DNA of 64,000 bases from Denitratimonas yunnanensis (SeqCode) (lineage in GTDB: Bacteria; Pseudomonadota; Gammaproteobacteria; Xanthomonadales; Xanthomonadaceae): the NCBI GenBank assembly GCA_026410415.1, contig JAPMLR010000001.1, positions 1-64,000 of the forward strand, read 5' to 3'. The notes under the pieces were generated by a model. That model was not told the origin of the DNA. It did not search any database and saw only the letters and a list, made by a program, of their open reading frames with translations. Made by a program: the position numbers and the translations under genes. Position 1 is the first letter of the stretch, and every line of letters starts with the position of its first letter. This document shows, in pieces, positions 1-11,581 of this stretch.

Positions 1-360
1 TTTGCCCGATTCCCCAGTGGCCGGCACTTCGCCAGCGCACTGGGCCTGACCCCGCGCGAATACTCCAGCGGCGGCCAGCGCAAACTCGGGCGCATCACCA
101 AGCGCGGCGATGTGTACCTGCGCACCCTGCTGATCCACGGCGCCCGCTCGGCCCTGATGGCGGCACACAAGGCGAAAAAACGCGGCCAGCCGCTGGATCG
201 CACCCAGCACTGGGCGCTGGCGCTGGCCGAACGCAAAGGCCACAACAAGGCCGTGGTGGCGCTGGCCAACAAGACCGCGCGACGGCTCTGGGCGGCCGAA
301 CACCACGGCGCGAATTTCGATCCCGAACACGTCAGCCGCCGAGAACAACAAGCCGGCTGA
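1..360 (+). CDS. IS110-family transposase, C-terminal part (cut by window edge)
   Basis: The frame is open from the first base and ends at TGA 358-360, giving about 119 residues of a larger protein. The stretch with FASALGLTP, SGG, then GRITKRGD-x-YLR-x-LLIHGAR matches the C-terminal domain (Transposase_20 type) of IS110/IS116/IS902 transposases, which normally follows an N-terminal DEDD catalytic domain lying left of the window. The Lys/Arg-rich tail (ALAERKGHNKAVVALANK) is typical. Whether the element is complete cannot be seen. No inverted repeat is expected, since most IS110 elements lack them. Confidence 0.88.
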   Translation, partial: FARFPSGRHFASALGLTPREYSSGGQRKLGRITKRGDVYLRTLLIHGARSALMAAHKAKKRGQPLDRTQHWALALAERKGHNKAVVALANKTARRLWAAEHHGANFDPEHVSRREQQAG

Positions 361-653
361 TTCCCTTCCACCTCAACCCAATTACCGCGTTACCGATTCA
401 CCGCAGCACGAAACACCGCAATACCGTTCACCCATACTGCTGTTGCACCGCCTCAACTCATGCAAGCGTGTCGGTCCCCGAGTTGGCCAAGCCGATAACA
501 ATGTTGATCCTCGTGATCGTTTGAACGTCTGGCCCCAACTCGCGGATTCCATGATGGCTCGGGCAAAGCCCACCGCAAAGCCGAATACACGAATGCAACC
601 GCTCCCGTTTGCCGGAGTTGAAGCAAAAGCGTCAGCAGGATGAAAAGCCAGAA
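361..653. other. No gene recognised; lower-GC mobile debris
   Basis: This stretch lies between the transposase stop and the small minus-strand ORF. Open frames on either strand have no recognisable domain or convincing ribosome site. Base composition is more AT-rich than the core genes. It probably contains the distal part of the integron-like recombination site described next. Confidence 0.5.
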
Positions 654-995
654 TCACATGCCGTGAAGCTGCTGCTTCACAAAACCCTGCCGGATGGGAT
701 TGACAGGGGAGTCCATACATGAATTGTTAGGCGCCACCACGGTTATTGTGTCGCCCGACTGCATTTCGAACTCGTAGCGGCCAGCCCCGGTGTCTTGTGC
801 CGAAAGCACAGAGACCGATGAACCCCAAGGGTGAGAGGCCGGAACCAACAACTCCGTGACGCCGCTAAAAGTGAGTGTGAATGGCTCTAGGAACTGCGGA
901 GAGCCAGCAAACTCAAGGCTGCAAGTGCGAGAGGGCCAATCAAAGTGGATGGCCACCAGCGATGCATCATGCAATTGTTCAAGTTGAGGTGACAT
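654..995 (-). CDS. Small cassette-type hypothetical protein (113 aa)
   Basis: ATG at 995 and TGA at 654 give a 113-residue acidic protein with no signal peptide. It contains HDASL, HFDW, LTFSGVTELLVPASHPWG and MQSGDTITV segments. I recognise the style of small hypothetical proteins carried in environmental integron cassettes but cannot assign a function. The last about 25 residues (from APNNSC onward) are encoded by the putative recombination site itself, because the core GCCTAAC codes for the A-P-N part; such read-through tails are common in cassette ORFs. The start lies just after an inverted core copy at 1006-1012. The codon and base composition is less GC-rich than the flanking core genome, consistent with transfer. 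Confidence 0.6.
   Translation of the reverse strand: MSPQLEQLHDASLVAIHFDWPSRTCSLEFAGSPQFLEPFTLTFSGVTELLVPASHPWGSSVSVLSAQDTGAGRYEFEMQSGDTITVVAPNNSCMDSPVNPIRQGFVKQQLHGM
721..740 (-). repeat. attC-like core site (GTTAGGC on + strand)
   Basis: On the + strand GTTAGGC lies at 727-733 inside GAATTGTTAGGCGCCAC. On the minus strand this reads GCCTAAC followed by AATTC, the usual 5' start of an integron attC site (R'' box RYYYAAC). A GTGAAGC/GCTTCAC hairpin at 663-680 could be part of the variable stem. A clear matching R' box at the far end was not found, so the site is incomplete or degenerate. Confidence 0.5.
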
Positions 996-1000
996 TTGCT

Positions 1001-1022
1001 AGTGGCGCCTAACTACAATTCG
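1001..1022 (-). repeat. Inverted copy of the attC-like core (GCCTAAC on + strand)
   Basis: GTGGCGCCTAAC followed by TACAATTC is the near-perfect inverse of the site at 721-740; only two extra bases break the symmetry. On the minus strand it reads GTTAGGC directly before the start of the 113-aa ORF, the position of the upstream cassette boundary. Confidence 0.5.
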
Positions 1023-1043
1023 ATGATAAATCGCTGCGTAATC

Positions 1044-1140
1044 CCACCACCTAATCCGTGGGGTCGCAGCACGTTCAGAAAAAATCCAGCCTTCGATCAA
1101 ACACTTGCCTGATTCCACCGCCTAATCCCACCGCCTAATC
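1044..1140. repeat. Short direct repeats CCACCGCCTAATC
   Basis: Two perfect 13-bp copies abut at 1115-1127 and 1128-1140, and a third copy with one mismatch (CCACCACCTAATC) lies at 1044-1056. They fill the gap between the cassette-like unit and the broken CoA-transferase. No function can be assigned; replication slippage or a decayed recombination site are both possible. Confidence 0.7.
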
Positions 1141-1262
1141 CGCCTGCATTTGTCGTTCAGGATGATGGCGTTCGGTCCGATCCTCCCACAACACCGATGG
1201 GCCGACAAGCAAGCGCAACATCCGGCCTTTATCTGGTGCTCCTTTCCTGGCATGGAGTAGTC

Positions 1263-1745
1263 ATGCCTTCCGATTTCCGGATTCCTTCGCGCTGGCGTGA
1301 TCGCGTGATGACGGCGGCGCAAGCTGCAGCCCTGATTTCGCCCGGCACCACGGTGGCGATGAGCGGTTTCACCGGTTCGGGTTATCCCAAGCAGGTGCCG
1401 TTGGCGCTGGCCGAGCGTATCGAGACGGCGCATGCGCGCGGCGAGCGCTTCCAGATTCGCGTGCTGACCGGTGCGTCCACCGCGCCGGAGCTGGATGGCG
1501 CGCTGGCCAAGGTCGATGGCATCGAACTGCGGCTGTCCTGCCAGTCCGATCCGGAAACCCGTCGCAGCATCAACGAGGGCACCTTGGAGTATCTGGACAT
1601 GTATCTGTCGCATCAGGGCTACTTCGACCGCGCCAGCCGCAACAGCTACGGCAAGCACACCCCGCACCTGCTGGGCGAAGCACTTGGCTGGCATCGGCGC
1701 TGGCTTGAGACCGGGCACATGCGTTCCGTTCCGGCCGGAACCTGA
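1263..1745 (+). pseudogene. Truncated acetyl-CoA hydrolase / CoA-transferase (Ach1/Cat1 family)
   Basis: ATG 1263 is preceded by GGAG at suitable spacing. The first about 118 residues match the N-terminus of succinyl-CoA:acetate CoA-transferase/acetyl-CoA hydrolases: TAAQAAALI near the start, then MSGFTGSGYPKQVPLALAER, VLTGAS and a YLDMYLSH segment. Family members are about 500 residues; here homology stops near 1619 and the frame continues into unrelated sequence to a stop at 1743-1745. The CoA-binding second half and catalytic glutamate are absent, so the fragment should be inactive. The break is consistent with the mobile debris just upstream. Confidence 0.75.
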
Positions 1746-1987
1746 TGAGACGTCGCGATTCGTGCGGCATCGTGCCTCGGCGTCAGGCTCGATGTGTAGC
1801 AGCCATCCGGCTCTGGATGGCGTGAAGGCAGGCTCGGTGCTTTCGTGATTGCAATGCGCGATGGATTGGCGGGAGGCTCATCTCGTCGGCTTGCCGATTC
1901 GTCGCCGAACGGTGGAGATACGCTTCATTCAGCTCGGGGCCGTGCGGGCCTTGGGATCATCCGGCCGGCGTCCATATACTTGACGCC

Positions 1988-2314
1988 ATGAGCCACGAAC
2001 CACATCCCGAACAGGAACACGAACACGGTGTCGCACTGGCCCCGGCACGGCCGGAAGTGCGCCCGCCACCGCTGTACCGCGTGCTGTTGATCAACGACGA
2101 CTACACCCCCATGGATTTCGTCGTGGAGGTGCTGCGCCTGTTCTTCGGCATGAACCGTGAAATGGCCACGCAGGTGATGTTGCATGTCCATACCCGCGGG
2201 CAAGGCGTGTGCGGCGTTTTCACCCACGAAGTGGCTGAAACCAAGGTTGCGCAGGTGAACGAATTCTCGCGCTCGCATCAGCACCCGCTCCTGTGCACTA
2301 TGGAGCAGGTCTGA
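1988..2314 (+). CDS. clpS: ClpS, adaptor of the ClpAP protease
   Basis: This 108-residue protein binds N-degron substrates (N-terminal Leu, Phe, Tyr, Trp) and delivers them to ClpA. The core from [20 protein letters not shown] through the FTHEVAETK segment to the C-terminal HPL-x-C-TMEQ is the full ClpS fold. The N-terminal extension is His/Glu-rich and disordered, as in other ClpS. It is followed 60 bp later by clpA in the same direction. The partner transferase gene aat, which creates N-degrons, is in the window at 26.8-27.5 kb. Confidence 0.97.
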   Translation: MSHEPHPEQEHEHGVALAPARPEVRPPPLYRVLLINDDYTPMDFVVEVLRLFFGMNREMATQVMLHVHTRGQGVCGVFTHEVAETKVAQVNEFSRSHQHPLLCTMEQV

Positions 2315-2374
2315 TCGTCCCCATTTGGGCAGCATTGCGGTGCAGGCGCACCGCCCACGCAAAGGAAGGCTTCG

Positions 2375-4654
<2,280 letters not shown>

Positions 4655-4680
4655 TGCTCGGGACAACCTGCCGAGTTCGA

Positions 4681-4706
4681 ACGGCGGCCTTCGGGCCGCC
4701 GTTTTT
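4681..4706 (+). terminator. Intrinsic terminator of clpS-clpA
   Basis: ACGGCGGCC, a TTCG tetraloop, GGCCGCCGT and a T-run make a 9-bp GC stem ending in U residues, 26 bp after the clpA stop. Confidence 0.93.
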
Positions 4707-4834
4707 CTGTGGGTGCGAGTGACAAACGATGTTCGTGCGTCGATCGCTTGGGCAGACAACTGCGCTGGCGGCCCAGGGGCTGGCCAGCGTCACAGGCAGT
4801 TTCCGATTGGTCGAACGAGGAAACGGAGCTTGCG

Positions 4835-5683
4835 TCAACCGGTCGCGCGCCGGGCGAACCGTTCGCCGACGTTCACCGGGCGCCGGTGCTCCAATCCGTC
4901 ATCCAGCGACGCGATGCCTTGCGGCAGCAGCACGATCACGGTGGAGCCGTAGTTGAAGCGCGCCATTTCGGCAAAGCGTTCCAGCACGATGTTCTGCCCA
5001 CGGAAATCGCGGCGCAGCGGTTGGTTGGCGTACTTGGGGATGTTGACGCCGTTCCAGACGGTTTCGACGCCCGACACCAGCATCGCGCCAACCATGACCA
5101 CGGCCATCGGGCCAAAGTCGCAGTCGAAGTGGCATACCAAGCGTTCGTTGCGCGCAAACAGGCGCGGCACGGCGGCTGCCGTCGTGGGGGAAACGCTGAA
5201 GAGCCGGCCCGGCACGTGCAGGGTTTCGCGCAGCGTGCCCGTCCACGGCATGTGGACGCGGTGATAGTCGCGCGGGGCCAGATAGATGTTGAGGAATTCG
5301 CCGTCGCGGAACGGGATTGCAGCGGCTTCGTCGCCAAGCAGCTCGGCTGCGGTGTAGTCCTGGCCCTTGGCCTGGAAGATGCGGCCATCCTTGATCCGGC
5401 CGGCCTGACTGATGCGGCCATCGGAGGGCATCAGCAGCGCATCCGGGTTCGCATCCGCCTGCCGTGCGCCGGGTTTCAAGGCGCGGGTGAAGAAGGTGTT
5501 GAAACTGGGGAAGGCGAACGGATCGGACTGCTGCGCCTCGTCCATGTTCACGTCGAAATGCGTGAGCACCTGACGGATCAGCAGGTTTTTCCACCAGCGC
5601 ACTTCGCTGCGCGCGGCGGCGTACGCCAGGCGCGAGAGAAGACGATGCGGCAGCACGTACTGTGCGAAGACGCCGGGCGACAT
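4835..5683 (-). CDS. psd: Phosphatidylserine decarboxylase proenzyme
   Basis: Converts phosphatidylserine to phosphatidylethanolamine at the inner membrane. The 282-residue length fits the Psd-I type. The pyruvoyl-forming site is YGST at 245-248 (usually LGST; S247 becomes the pyruvoyl group), and the charge-relay residues D88 (PSDGR) and H144 (YHRVHMP) are present. The ATG overlaps the stop of the upstream SCO1 gene by one base (TGATG), indicating translational coupling. The Leu-to-Tyr change at the cleavage motif is mild and should not block self-cleavage. Confidence 0.96.
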   Translation of the reverse strand: MSPGVFAQYVLPHRLLSRLAYAAARSEVRWWKNLLIRQVLTHFDVNMDEAQQSDPFAFPSFNTFFTRALKPGARQADANPDALLMPSDGRISQAGRIKDGRIFQAKGQDYTAAELLGDEAAAIPFRDGEFLNIYLAPRDYHRVHMPWTGTLRETLHVPGRLFSVSPTTAAAVPRLFARNERLVCHFDCDFGPMAVVMVGAMLVSGVETVWNGVNIPKYANQPLRRDFRGQNIVLERFAEMARFNYGSTVIVLLPQGIASLDDGLEHRRPVNVGERFARRATG

Positions 5684-6339
5684 CAGCGGCTCTCCACGAG
5701 CAGGCGCAGATCGGCCGCGATCTTTTCCGGTTCCAGTGGAGGCCGAATGAAACCGGCGAGTCGTGCCTCCGGATCGAGAACGGCCACCCAGCTGGTGTGG
5801 TCGATGGTGTAGTCGCCGTCGGCCAGGGGGGTCTTGGCGAACACCATGCTGAGCGAGCCGGCAAGACGGGTCAGCGAATCGAGGTCGCTGGTGCCCGCGA
5901 GCACCGTCGGACTGAAATAGGCGGCGTACTTGGCGAGAATTTCCGGTGTGTCACGCTCGGGGTCCACGGAGACGAACAGGATGCGAGGGCGCTGACTTTC
6001 CGGGACATCGGACAATAGCTTCTCGACCTTGGCCAGCTCGGCCAAGGTGGTCGGGCAGATGTCGGGGCAATGGGTGAACCCGAGGAACAGCATCGTCCAG
6101 CGGCCATGCAGCGTGGTGGCATCGATGCGGGTGTGGGCGGCCGACTGGAGGGAAAACTCGGGCAGCACGCGCGGCGGATCGAGCAGACGCATGGTCTGCG
6201 TTTCCGGCAGCGTGGGCCTGTCGAAGAAGACGTGCTTTCCTGCCCACAAGCCCAGGCCGGCGGCGAGGGCTGCGATCAGGACGATGGTGAGCGGCAGTCG
6301 GCCGGACGAGGAGGGGGCAGTCGTTGGCTGGGTCATCAC
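5683..6339 (-). CDS. SCO1/SenC-type copper chaperone
   Basis: A 218-residue membrane-anchored periplasmic protein. One N-terminal transmembrane segment (about 15-35) is followed by a thioredoxin-like fold. Copper ligands are visible as CPDIC (C91, C95) and the distal H171 in TIDHTS. Family members metallate the CuA site of cytochrome c oxidase or act as thiol-disulfide reductases. It is the first gene of a pair with psd, joined by a TGATG overlap. No oxidase genes are adjacent. MM at the start leaves two possible initiation codons. Confidence 0.94.
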   Translation of the reverse strand: MMTQPTTAPSSSGRLPLTIVLIAALAAGLGLWAGKHVFFDRPTLPETQTMRLLDPPRVLPEFSLQSAAHTRIDATTLHGRWTMLFLGFTHCPDICPTTLAELAKVEKLLSDVPESQRPRILFVSVDPERDTPEILAKYAAYFSPTVLAGTSDLDSLTRLAGSLSMVFAKTPLADGDYTIDHTSWVAVLDPEARLAGFIRPPLEPEKIAADLRLLVESR

Positions 6340-6476
6340 GGTGTGGAATCAAGTCGGGGATGTGGAAGCCGCGTCGCATCAGGGAGGGCGACGGGCTTGC
6401 GTTGACCGCCCATCCTACCTGCGCCCTGCATCGGCGCGAAGCCGGACGCCGATCAGGGATGCCGGAATCGGAAATC

Positions 6477-6509
6477 GCACCCGGGTTGGCGCGATGCCAA
6501 ACCGGGTGC
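6477..6509 (-). terminator. 14-bp hairpin downstream of the macroglobulin gene
   Basis: GCACCCGGGTTGGC and GCCAAACCGGGTGC form a 14-bp stem with one mismatch and a 5-nt loop, about 54 bp after the 6563 stop. On the minus strand it is followed only by a weak T-containing tail, so termination is likely but not certain. Confidence 0.5.
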
Positions 6510-6562
6510 ATGACTGGCATGGTGTCGTGGCGTGTCGGCGAGGTCGTCGGGAGCAGAAAGCG

Positions 6563-9500
6563 TTACGGCGACACCACCGTCACCGATTTCTGCGGCGAGG
6601 TGCCTACGCCTGAAAGCTGCGGACGGTACATGTCTTCCACACTCGGTGGCGGCACGACGTAGCGACCCGGCGACACGGCCCGTACCAGATAGAACAGGCG
6701 CGCGGTGCTGCCCGGCCAGAGCTTCACCGCAGCCACGTAGCGGTCATCGCGGTATTCCTCGTAGCGCAGGTCGACGCCGTATTCGCGTTCGGAGAGCTGG
6801 ACGCCGTCCAGTGCGAGTTCGCCGAAGGCTTCGTTCCCGCCCAGAGCCAGGTTCTCGATTTCCAGTCCGCCCGGCAGCAGGTCGACGACCAGCGCGTCCG
6901 GAATGTTCTCATCGGCTTCCACCGTCAGCATCGCGATCAGGCTCTCGCCTTCGGTCAGGCGGTCGCCAGTGAACAGGGAGCCATCCGTGCGGTACCAGGC
7001 GCGACGCACACGAATGCCGTCTTCGCTCGGAGCCGGCGCGCTGGTCGGATAGCCGACCACGTCCTGCGACAACCAGAACGGTCCGTCGCCCTCCAGGGCG
7101 AGGCTGACGCCCTGTCGCAACTCCGATGACCCAACCTCGCGCACCACCAGTGGCCGGCCACTCAATGCATGCGGCTTGCCGGCAATCATGAATTCGCCCT
7201 GGAGCCCATCGCGTTGCTCGTCCAGAAGCGCACGACCCAGGCGGAAAATCGCGAGGCGTTCCTGCGTGCTGAACCAGTACCGCGCCCGCTCCGGCAGACG
7301 CAGCTCGCGGGCCAGTTTCATCACCCTTGCACCGCTCTCGGGCGTGGCGAGGCCATGCTCGTTCAACAGGGCGAGCAGCAGTGCCTCATCGCGCAGGTCC
7401 GATCCGTAATCGCCAAGGTAGCGTGGCCGATCAGCGCTCATTTCGAGTGCAGCGGCAACGGCGGCCGTGGCGCGGGTTTCGTCTCCGGCCAGCTTCAGCG
7501 CGATGCCCAGCTGCAGCAGCGGCAACGCAGTGATGGAGCGGCCGCGCTGGTTGTCCCAGAGGGAGCGCAGCGTCCCCAGCGGCGCTTGATTGACACGTGC
7601 GAGAACGTATCCGGCATAGGCGTTGGCGGCGAAGCGAAGATGCTGGGAGTGATCGTAGGCGTAGTAACCGTCACCACCCGTCAACAGATCCTCGTTGAGG
7701 CGCTTGAGCGCCTTTTCCAGCACCGCTTCGGGCACGTCCAGCCCATTTTCCTTGGCGGTGACGAGGATGTCGGCCACGTACGCGGTCATCTGCGGATCGG
7801 CCCAGCCCTCGCCGGGCCAGAAAGTGAAGCGGCCGTTTTCGGTTTGCATTGCGGAGATGCGCGCGAACCCGGCGTCGAGCATCGACTTGCGCTTGGCCTC
7901 GTCCAGTGGCTCAAGGCCGAACTTGCGCGACGTGGCGGCATCCAGATTGACCAGTGGCCAGAGCCGGCTCGTGGTCTGCTCGATGCAGCCGTACGGGTAG
8001 CCGATCAGGCCGTTGATCGACTCGGAGAATGGCAGCGGAGGAATCGACGCGATGCTGATCTGTGCATTGGCCGATTCGGCAACGAGTCCCTCGAACACGT
8101 TCGTGCCGAAGTTCAGCGTGGTGGCGGATTCAATCTGTCGTGCCTGACTGCGTCGAACCGACGGCCACGCCGGGCGCACCGTGATTTCGAAGTCGCGCTT
8201 CAGGATGGCCTCATCCGATTCGGCGCTCACGCTGAATTTGCCTGCGCCATGTCCGTTGCCGGCGATGAGCGGGAAGCTCAGTGTGGTGCGGGCGTTGTCG
8301 GCGAGGTTGACGGTGCGCGCCTGGCTTTCGGTGGAAATCGGCGCATTCGCATCCACCGAAACGCGATAGCTCGCTTCCTTGCCGCTGAGATTGTGCAGCT
8401 CGACCGTGAGCGAGGCGCGGTCGCCGGGCGCCATGACACGCGGCGTGCTGACTTCCATCACCAGCGGCGCGCGCACGATGGATTCCTCGCTGGAGCGCGC
8501 ATAGCGATCGCCCGACCAGGCGAGGGCCGCCACGCGCAGCGCGCCATTGAAATCCGGCGCCGTGAAGCTGGCGGTCGCTTGGCCTTGGGCGTCAAAGCGC
8601 ACCGGGCCGGAATGCAATGCGACGGTCTGCACTTTGGCCGTGGGGCGACGCGCCTGCGGCAGCGCGGCGAGGGCGGCATCGCCACCGTAACGCAGGCGAG
8701 CGCGCTCACCTTCCAGCGGGCCGATGACGCGGCCGTACAAGTCGTAGGCATCGATGCCCAGGCCACGCTGCGCGAGGAAATAGCCGGCGGCATCGGGCAC
8801 CGGATATCCGGTCAGGTTGATGATGCCCAGGTCCACCGCTTCCACCACGGCCCAGGCTTCCTGACCCGCAAACTCGGGGGCCGACAACGTGATCTCGATG
8901 GCGTTGCCCGGGCGGGTCAGCGTTGGCGCAGAGATATCCAGCTTCGCATTGCGCTGGTCGCGGGCAATGGGTAAATGAGCGACGCCGATGGCGCGATTGG
9001 GGCCGGTCAAGCCGGCCTGATCGGCGGGACGGAAGACCAGCGCCGTGACGTAGACGTCGTGACGCAGGAACTCCGGTCCCACCGGAATCTTGACGGTGGT
9101 GCCGCCGCGCACCTGAACCTGCGCACGGTGCAACAGGCGGTCGGATTCCACGAAGACCACGGCGGGGCCGTCGTACGGAGATGTGAGCGTGAGCGTCGCC
9201 GTATCGCCGGCACGGTAGCCGCTTTGATCGAACGCGATCTTGACCTTGTCGGGGCGTGCATCCGTGCCCTGATTGTCGTTGTTCCAGCTCCATCCGGCGG
9301 TGAAGGCATAGCGCATCGTCAGGCCGGTAGCCGGATCGAGAACCTCCAGCCGGTACTCGCCCCACTTCACGCGTGCGCTGAATTGCGCCGGGGTGGCACC
9401 GTCGAAATTGACGGTCGCGTCGGCTTCAGTGACGAATCGTCGCGTGTAATCCGTGTTCCAGCCGCTGCCATCCACCCAGCTCCAGTGGTAGTCGCGCAGC

Positions 9501-11449
9501 TCGCGCACCAATTTCACCTGCAGTCCGTCGGCCGCATGGAAGCTGCCGTCGACATCCGCCTTGACGATTTCGAACGTGGCCTCGCTGTTGGCATTGGGGC
9601 CATCCTCGGCGTCGAACAGTGGCCGCACGCCCACGAGGGCATCGGCCGGCCATACCGTGCGCGCCAGCGAGCGGCGCACTGCGCGTCCACCGGATTCGAA
9701 GACGCTGCCACTGACGATCACCTCGAAGGGTGCTGCCGGCGCGGTGGCGTCCGGAAGGACCGCGATGTCCTCGTGCAGCTCGCCATCGTCACCGAGTGCG
9801 GTGTCGATGGCTTGCTCGGGCTCCTTGGGCAGCGAAACGGTCGGATCGCCGAAGAACCAGTTCTTGAGAGAAGCCACCGGATGCAGCGCCGGGCGATACA
9901 GCACTTCGGCGAGGAATCGGTTGCCGGCGGCGGGTGCGCCATAGAGGAAGTCGGCATCCACGCTCAGGGGCAATGACTTGCCGGCAGGAAGCGGCTGGTC
10001 GGGTGCGTCCAGCACGAGCTTGAGTCGTTCGGGCAGGAATTCTTCGATGCGGAACGCAAAACGGCCAAGCGGCTCCTTCGCACTCGGGTCGAGCCGGTAT
10101 TCGAGCGCCCAGCGCCCGGTCGCAGCATCTTCAGCCAGCGTGCGTGTGTAGCTGTAGTAGCCCTGCGATGCCGGTTCCAGCGGCAGGGTCGAGATCGCAC
10201 GCCCATCGGGCTGGCGCAGCGTGGCGTAAAGCGGCTGGCCTTCAGGCAGCAGACGCCCATCGAAATCCCGCAACAGCGCCGACACCTGCAGCACTTCGCC
10301 CGGCCGGAACAGGTCGCGGCCCGACCACGCGTATACATCCTGCGCCGTCTGCTTGCGTCCGGCGACCTCGAACTCGGAGAGATCCAGCGCCGGCTGACGG
10401 AACGATACCAACGCCACCTCGCCGCCGTGACGCGCGATCAGGACATGCGGTTGCTTTGGCAGGGCGCCGAGGATGGCGCCACCATCGGAATCGGTGACGG
10501 CGGTCGCGAGTGCCTCGCCCTTCTCGTTCTGAAGCCGCAATTCCACACCGTTGCGCGGTTGTCCCGACGCCAGCGACGCGGCGTGGACGAACAGGCCACC
10601 GTTCTGAACGCGTGCGTGCAGTCCGAGATCGGTGACGTAGAAGTGCGTGGTTTCGTAGCTGCCATCGAAGGCGCCCGCACGGCGCATCACTGCGAAATAG
10701 ACGCCGGGTTCGCGCAGTTCGGTGATCGTCTGCACGGGAAGGAAACTGACCTGGCGCACGTTGGTGGGTGCGTTGAGCGCGAAGCGGTTGGAGTAAACCG
10801 AGTCGGCCAGTCCGTTGATCCGGCCCAGCTCCCAGTAACCGCGTTGCTCTGTGCTGGCATAGCGCCCGAGAAACTCCGACAACGCTTTTTCACGAACGCG
10901 GAAAAATTCCACATCCACGTCCGGCGTGTTCACCGCGACAATCGGCAGCCCTTGCGTGCCCCGCGCCGGCAGTACGCTGCCGCGGCTGGCGAATCCCGCG
11001 ACAGGCGCGAGGTTGCCCGAGTAGACCTGTTGCGCCGGCAGCTCGCCCAAGGTGCGGCCATCCGGCGTCGCCAAGCCTGCCTTGAACGTGACGGTGTAGT
11101 TCTGATCGCCACGCACGAAAGGGAAGCGGAGGATGCGCGCGTCCTCATCATCGAGGACCCAACTGCCTGCGACATCTGCGCCTTGGGCATCGCGCACCAG
11201 CAACAAGCCATCGAAGTCCTGCTCTGCGATCAGCGGCTGCGAAAAGCGAAGCCGCAACGCCGGGCGGCCGTTGAAGTCCTCGCCTCCCGAGTCACTCAGG
11301 ACAAAGGCGTCCGCAGGCGCAGGGGGGGCTGCCACGGGCTCGACTGTCTCCGGTGTGCTGGCAGGCTGTCTCCCGCAGCCGCCGACGGCGACCAGAAGGG
11401 AAAGGGCGAGAACGCCGAAAACGGAACGAAAGCGGAGCGGGAGAGACAT
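6563..11449 (-). CDS. Bacterial alpha-2-macroglobulin lipoprotein (YfhM type)
   Basis: A 1628-residue periplasmic lipoprotein that should trap attacking proteases. The signal peptide ends in a lipobox with Cys25 (AVGGC). It then carries MG and bait-region domains and the thioester motif CIEQ at 1155-1158 (in YPYGCIEQTTS), followed by the alpha-helical thioester domain and C-terminal MG domains. The intact Cys and Gln indicate a thioester-competent, YfhM-like protein rather than the thioester-less YfaS type. In many proteobacteria it is paired with pbpC (penicillin-binding protein 1C); no pbpC is next to it here. The gene stands alone on the minus strand. Confidence 0.95.
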   Translation of the reverse strand: MSLPLRFRSVFGVLALSLLVAVGGCGRQPASTPETVEPVAAPPAPADAFVLSDSGGEDFNGRPALRLRFSQPLIAEQDFDGLLLVRDAQGADVAGSWVLDDEDARILRFPFVRGDQNYTVTFKAGLATPDGRTLGELPAQQVYSGNLAPVAGFASRGSVLPARGTQGLPIVAVNTPDVDVEFFRVREKALSEFLGRYASTEQRGYWELGRINGLADSVYSNRFALNAPTNVRQVSFLPVQTITELREPGVYFAVMRRAGAFDGSYETTHFYVTDLGLHARVQNGGLFVHAASLASGQPRNGVELRLQNEKGEALATAVTDSDGGAILGALPKQPHVLIARHGGEVALVSFRQPALDLSEFEVAGRKQTAQDVYAWSGRDLFRPGEVLQVSALLRDFDGRLLPEGQPLYATLRQPDGRAISTLPLEPASQGYYSYTRTLAEDAATGRWALEYRLDPSAKEPLGRFAFRIEEFLPERLKLVLDAPDQPLPAGKSLPLSVDADFLYGAPAAGNRFLAEVLYRPALHPVASLKNWFFGDPTVSLPKEPEQAIDTALGDDGELHEDIAVLPDATAPAAPFEVIVSGSVFESGGRAVRRSLARTVWPADALVGVRPLFDAEDGPNANSEATFEIVKADVDGSFHAADGLQVKLVRELRDYHWSWVDGSGWNTDYTRRFVTEADATVNFDGATPAQFSARVKWGEYRLEVLDPATGLTMRYAFTAGWSWNNDNQGTDARPDKVKIAFDQSGYRAGDTATLTLTSPYDGPAVVFVESDRLLHRAQVQVRGGTTVKIPVGPEFLRHDVYVTALVFRPADQAGLTGPNRAIGVAHLPIARDQRNAKLDISAPTLTRPGNAIEITLSAPEFAGQEAWAVVEAVDLGIINLTGYPVPDAAGYFLAQRGLGIDAYDLYGRVIGPLEGERARLRYGGDAALAALPQARRPTAKVQTVALHSGPVRFDAQGQATASFTAPDFNGALRVAALAWSGDRYARSSEESIVRAPLVMEVSTPRVMAPGDRASLTVELHNLSGKEASYRVSVDANAPISTESQARTVNLADNARTTLSFPLIAGNGHGAGKFSVSAESDEAILKRDFEITVRPAWPSVRRSQARQIESATTLNFGTNVFEGLVAESANAQISIASIPPLPFSESINGLIGYPYGCIEQTTSRLWPLVNLDAATSRKFGLEPLDEAKRKSMLDAGFARISAMQTENGRFTFWPGEGWADPQMTAYVADILVTAKENGLDVPEAVLEKALKRLNEDLLTGGDGYYAYDHSQHLRFAANAYAGYVLARVNQAPLGTLRSLWDNQRGRSITALPLLQLGIALKLAGDETRATAAVAAALEMSADRPRYLGDYGSDLRDEALLLALLNEHGLATPESGARVMKLARELRLPERARYWFSTQERLAIFRLGRALLDEQRDGLQGEFMIAGKPHALSGRPLVVREVGSSELRQGVSLALEGDGPFWLSQDVVGYPTSAPAPSEDGIRVRRAWYRTDGSLFTGDRLTEGESLIAMLTVEADENIPDALVVDLLPGGLEIENLALGGNEAFGELALDGVQLSEREYGVDLRYEEYRDDRYVAAVKLWPGSTARLFYLVRAVSPGRYVVPPPSVEDMYRPQLSGVGTSPQKSVTVVSP

Positions 11450-11581
11450 GCGGGCTATTCCGTGGGTCGAGACAAGCCCAAGTATAGGCGTGCGTCATGC
11501 GCCGGAATGGCGCGTCGCGGCAAGAATGTGGCGAAACGGAGGCGGTTTGGCTGGGACGGCTGTTGTGGTTCTGGGGGCGGA

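Noticed and set aside
1746..1987. Possible gene between the CoA-transferase remnant and clpS
   Set aside because: No frame with start, ribosome site or similarity; probably the clpS upstream region plus decayed sequence.
4709..5812. 367-residue + strand frame over psd
   Set aside because: Shadow of psd and SCO1; those have intact motifs.
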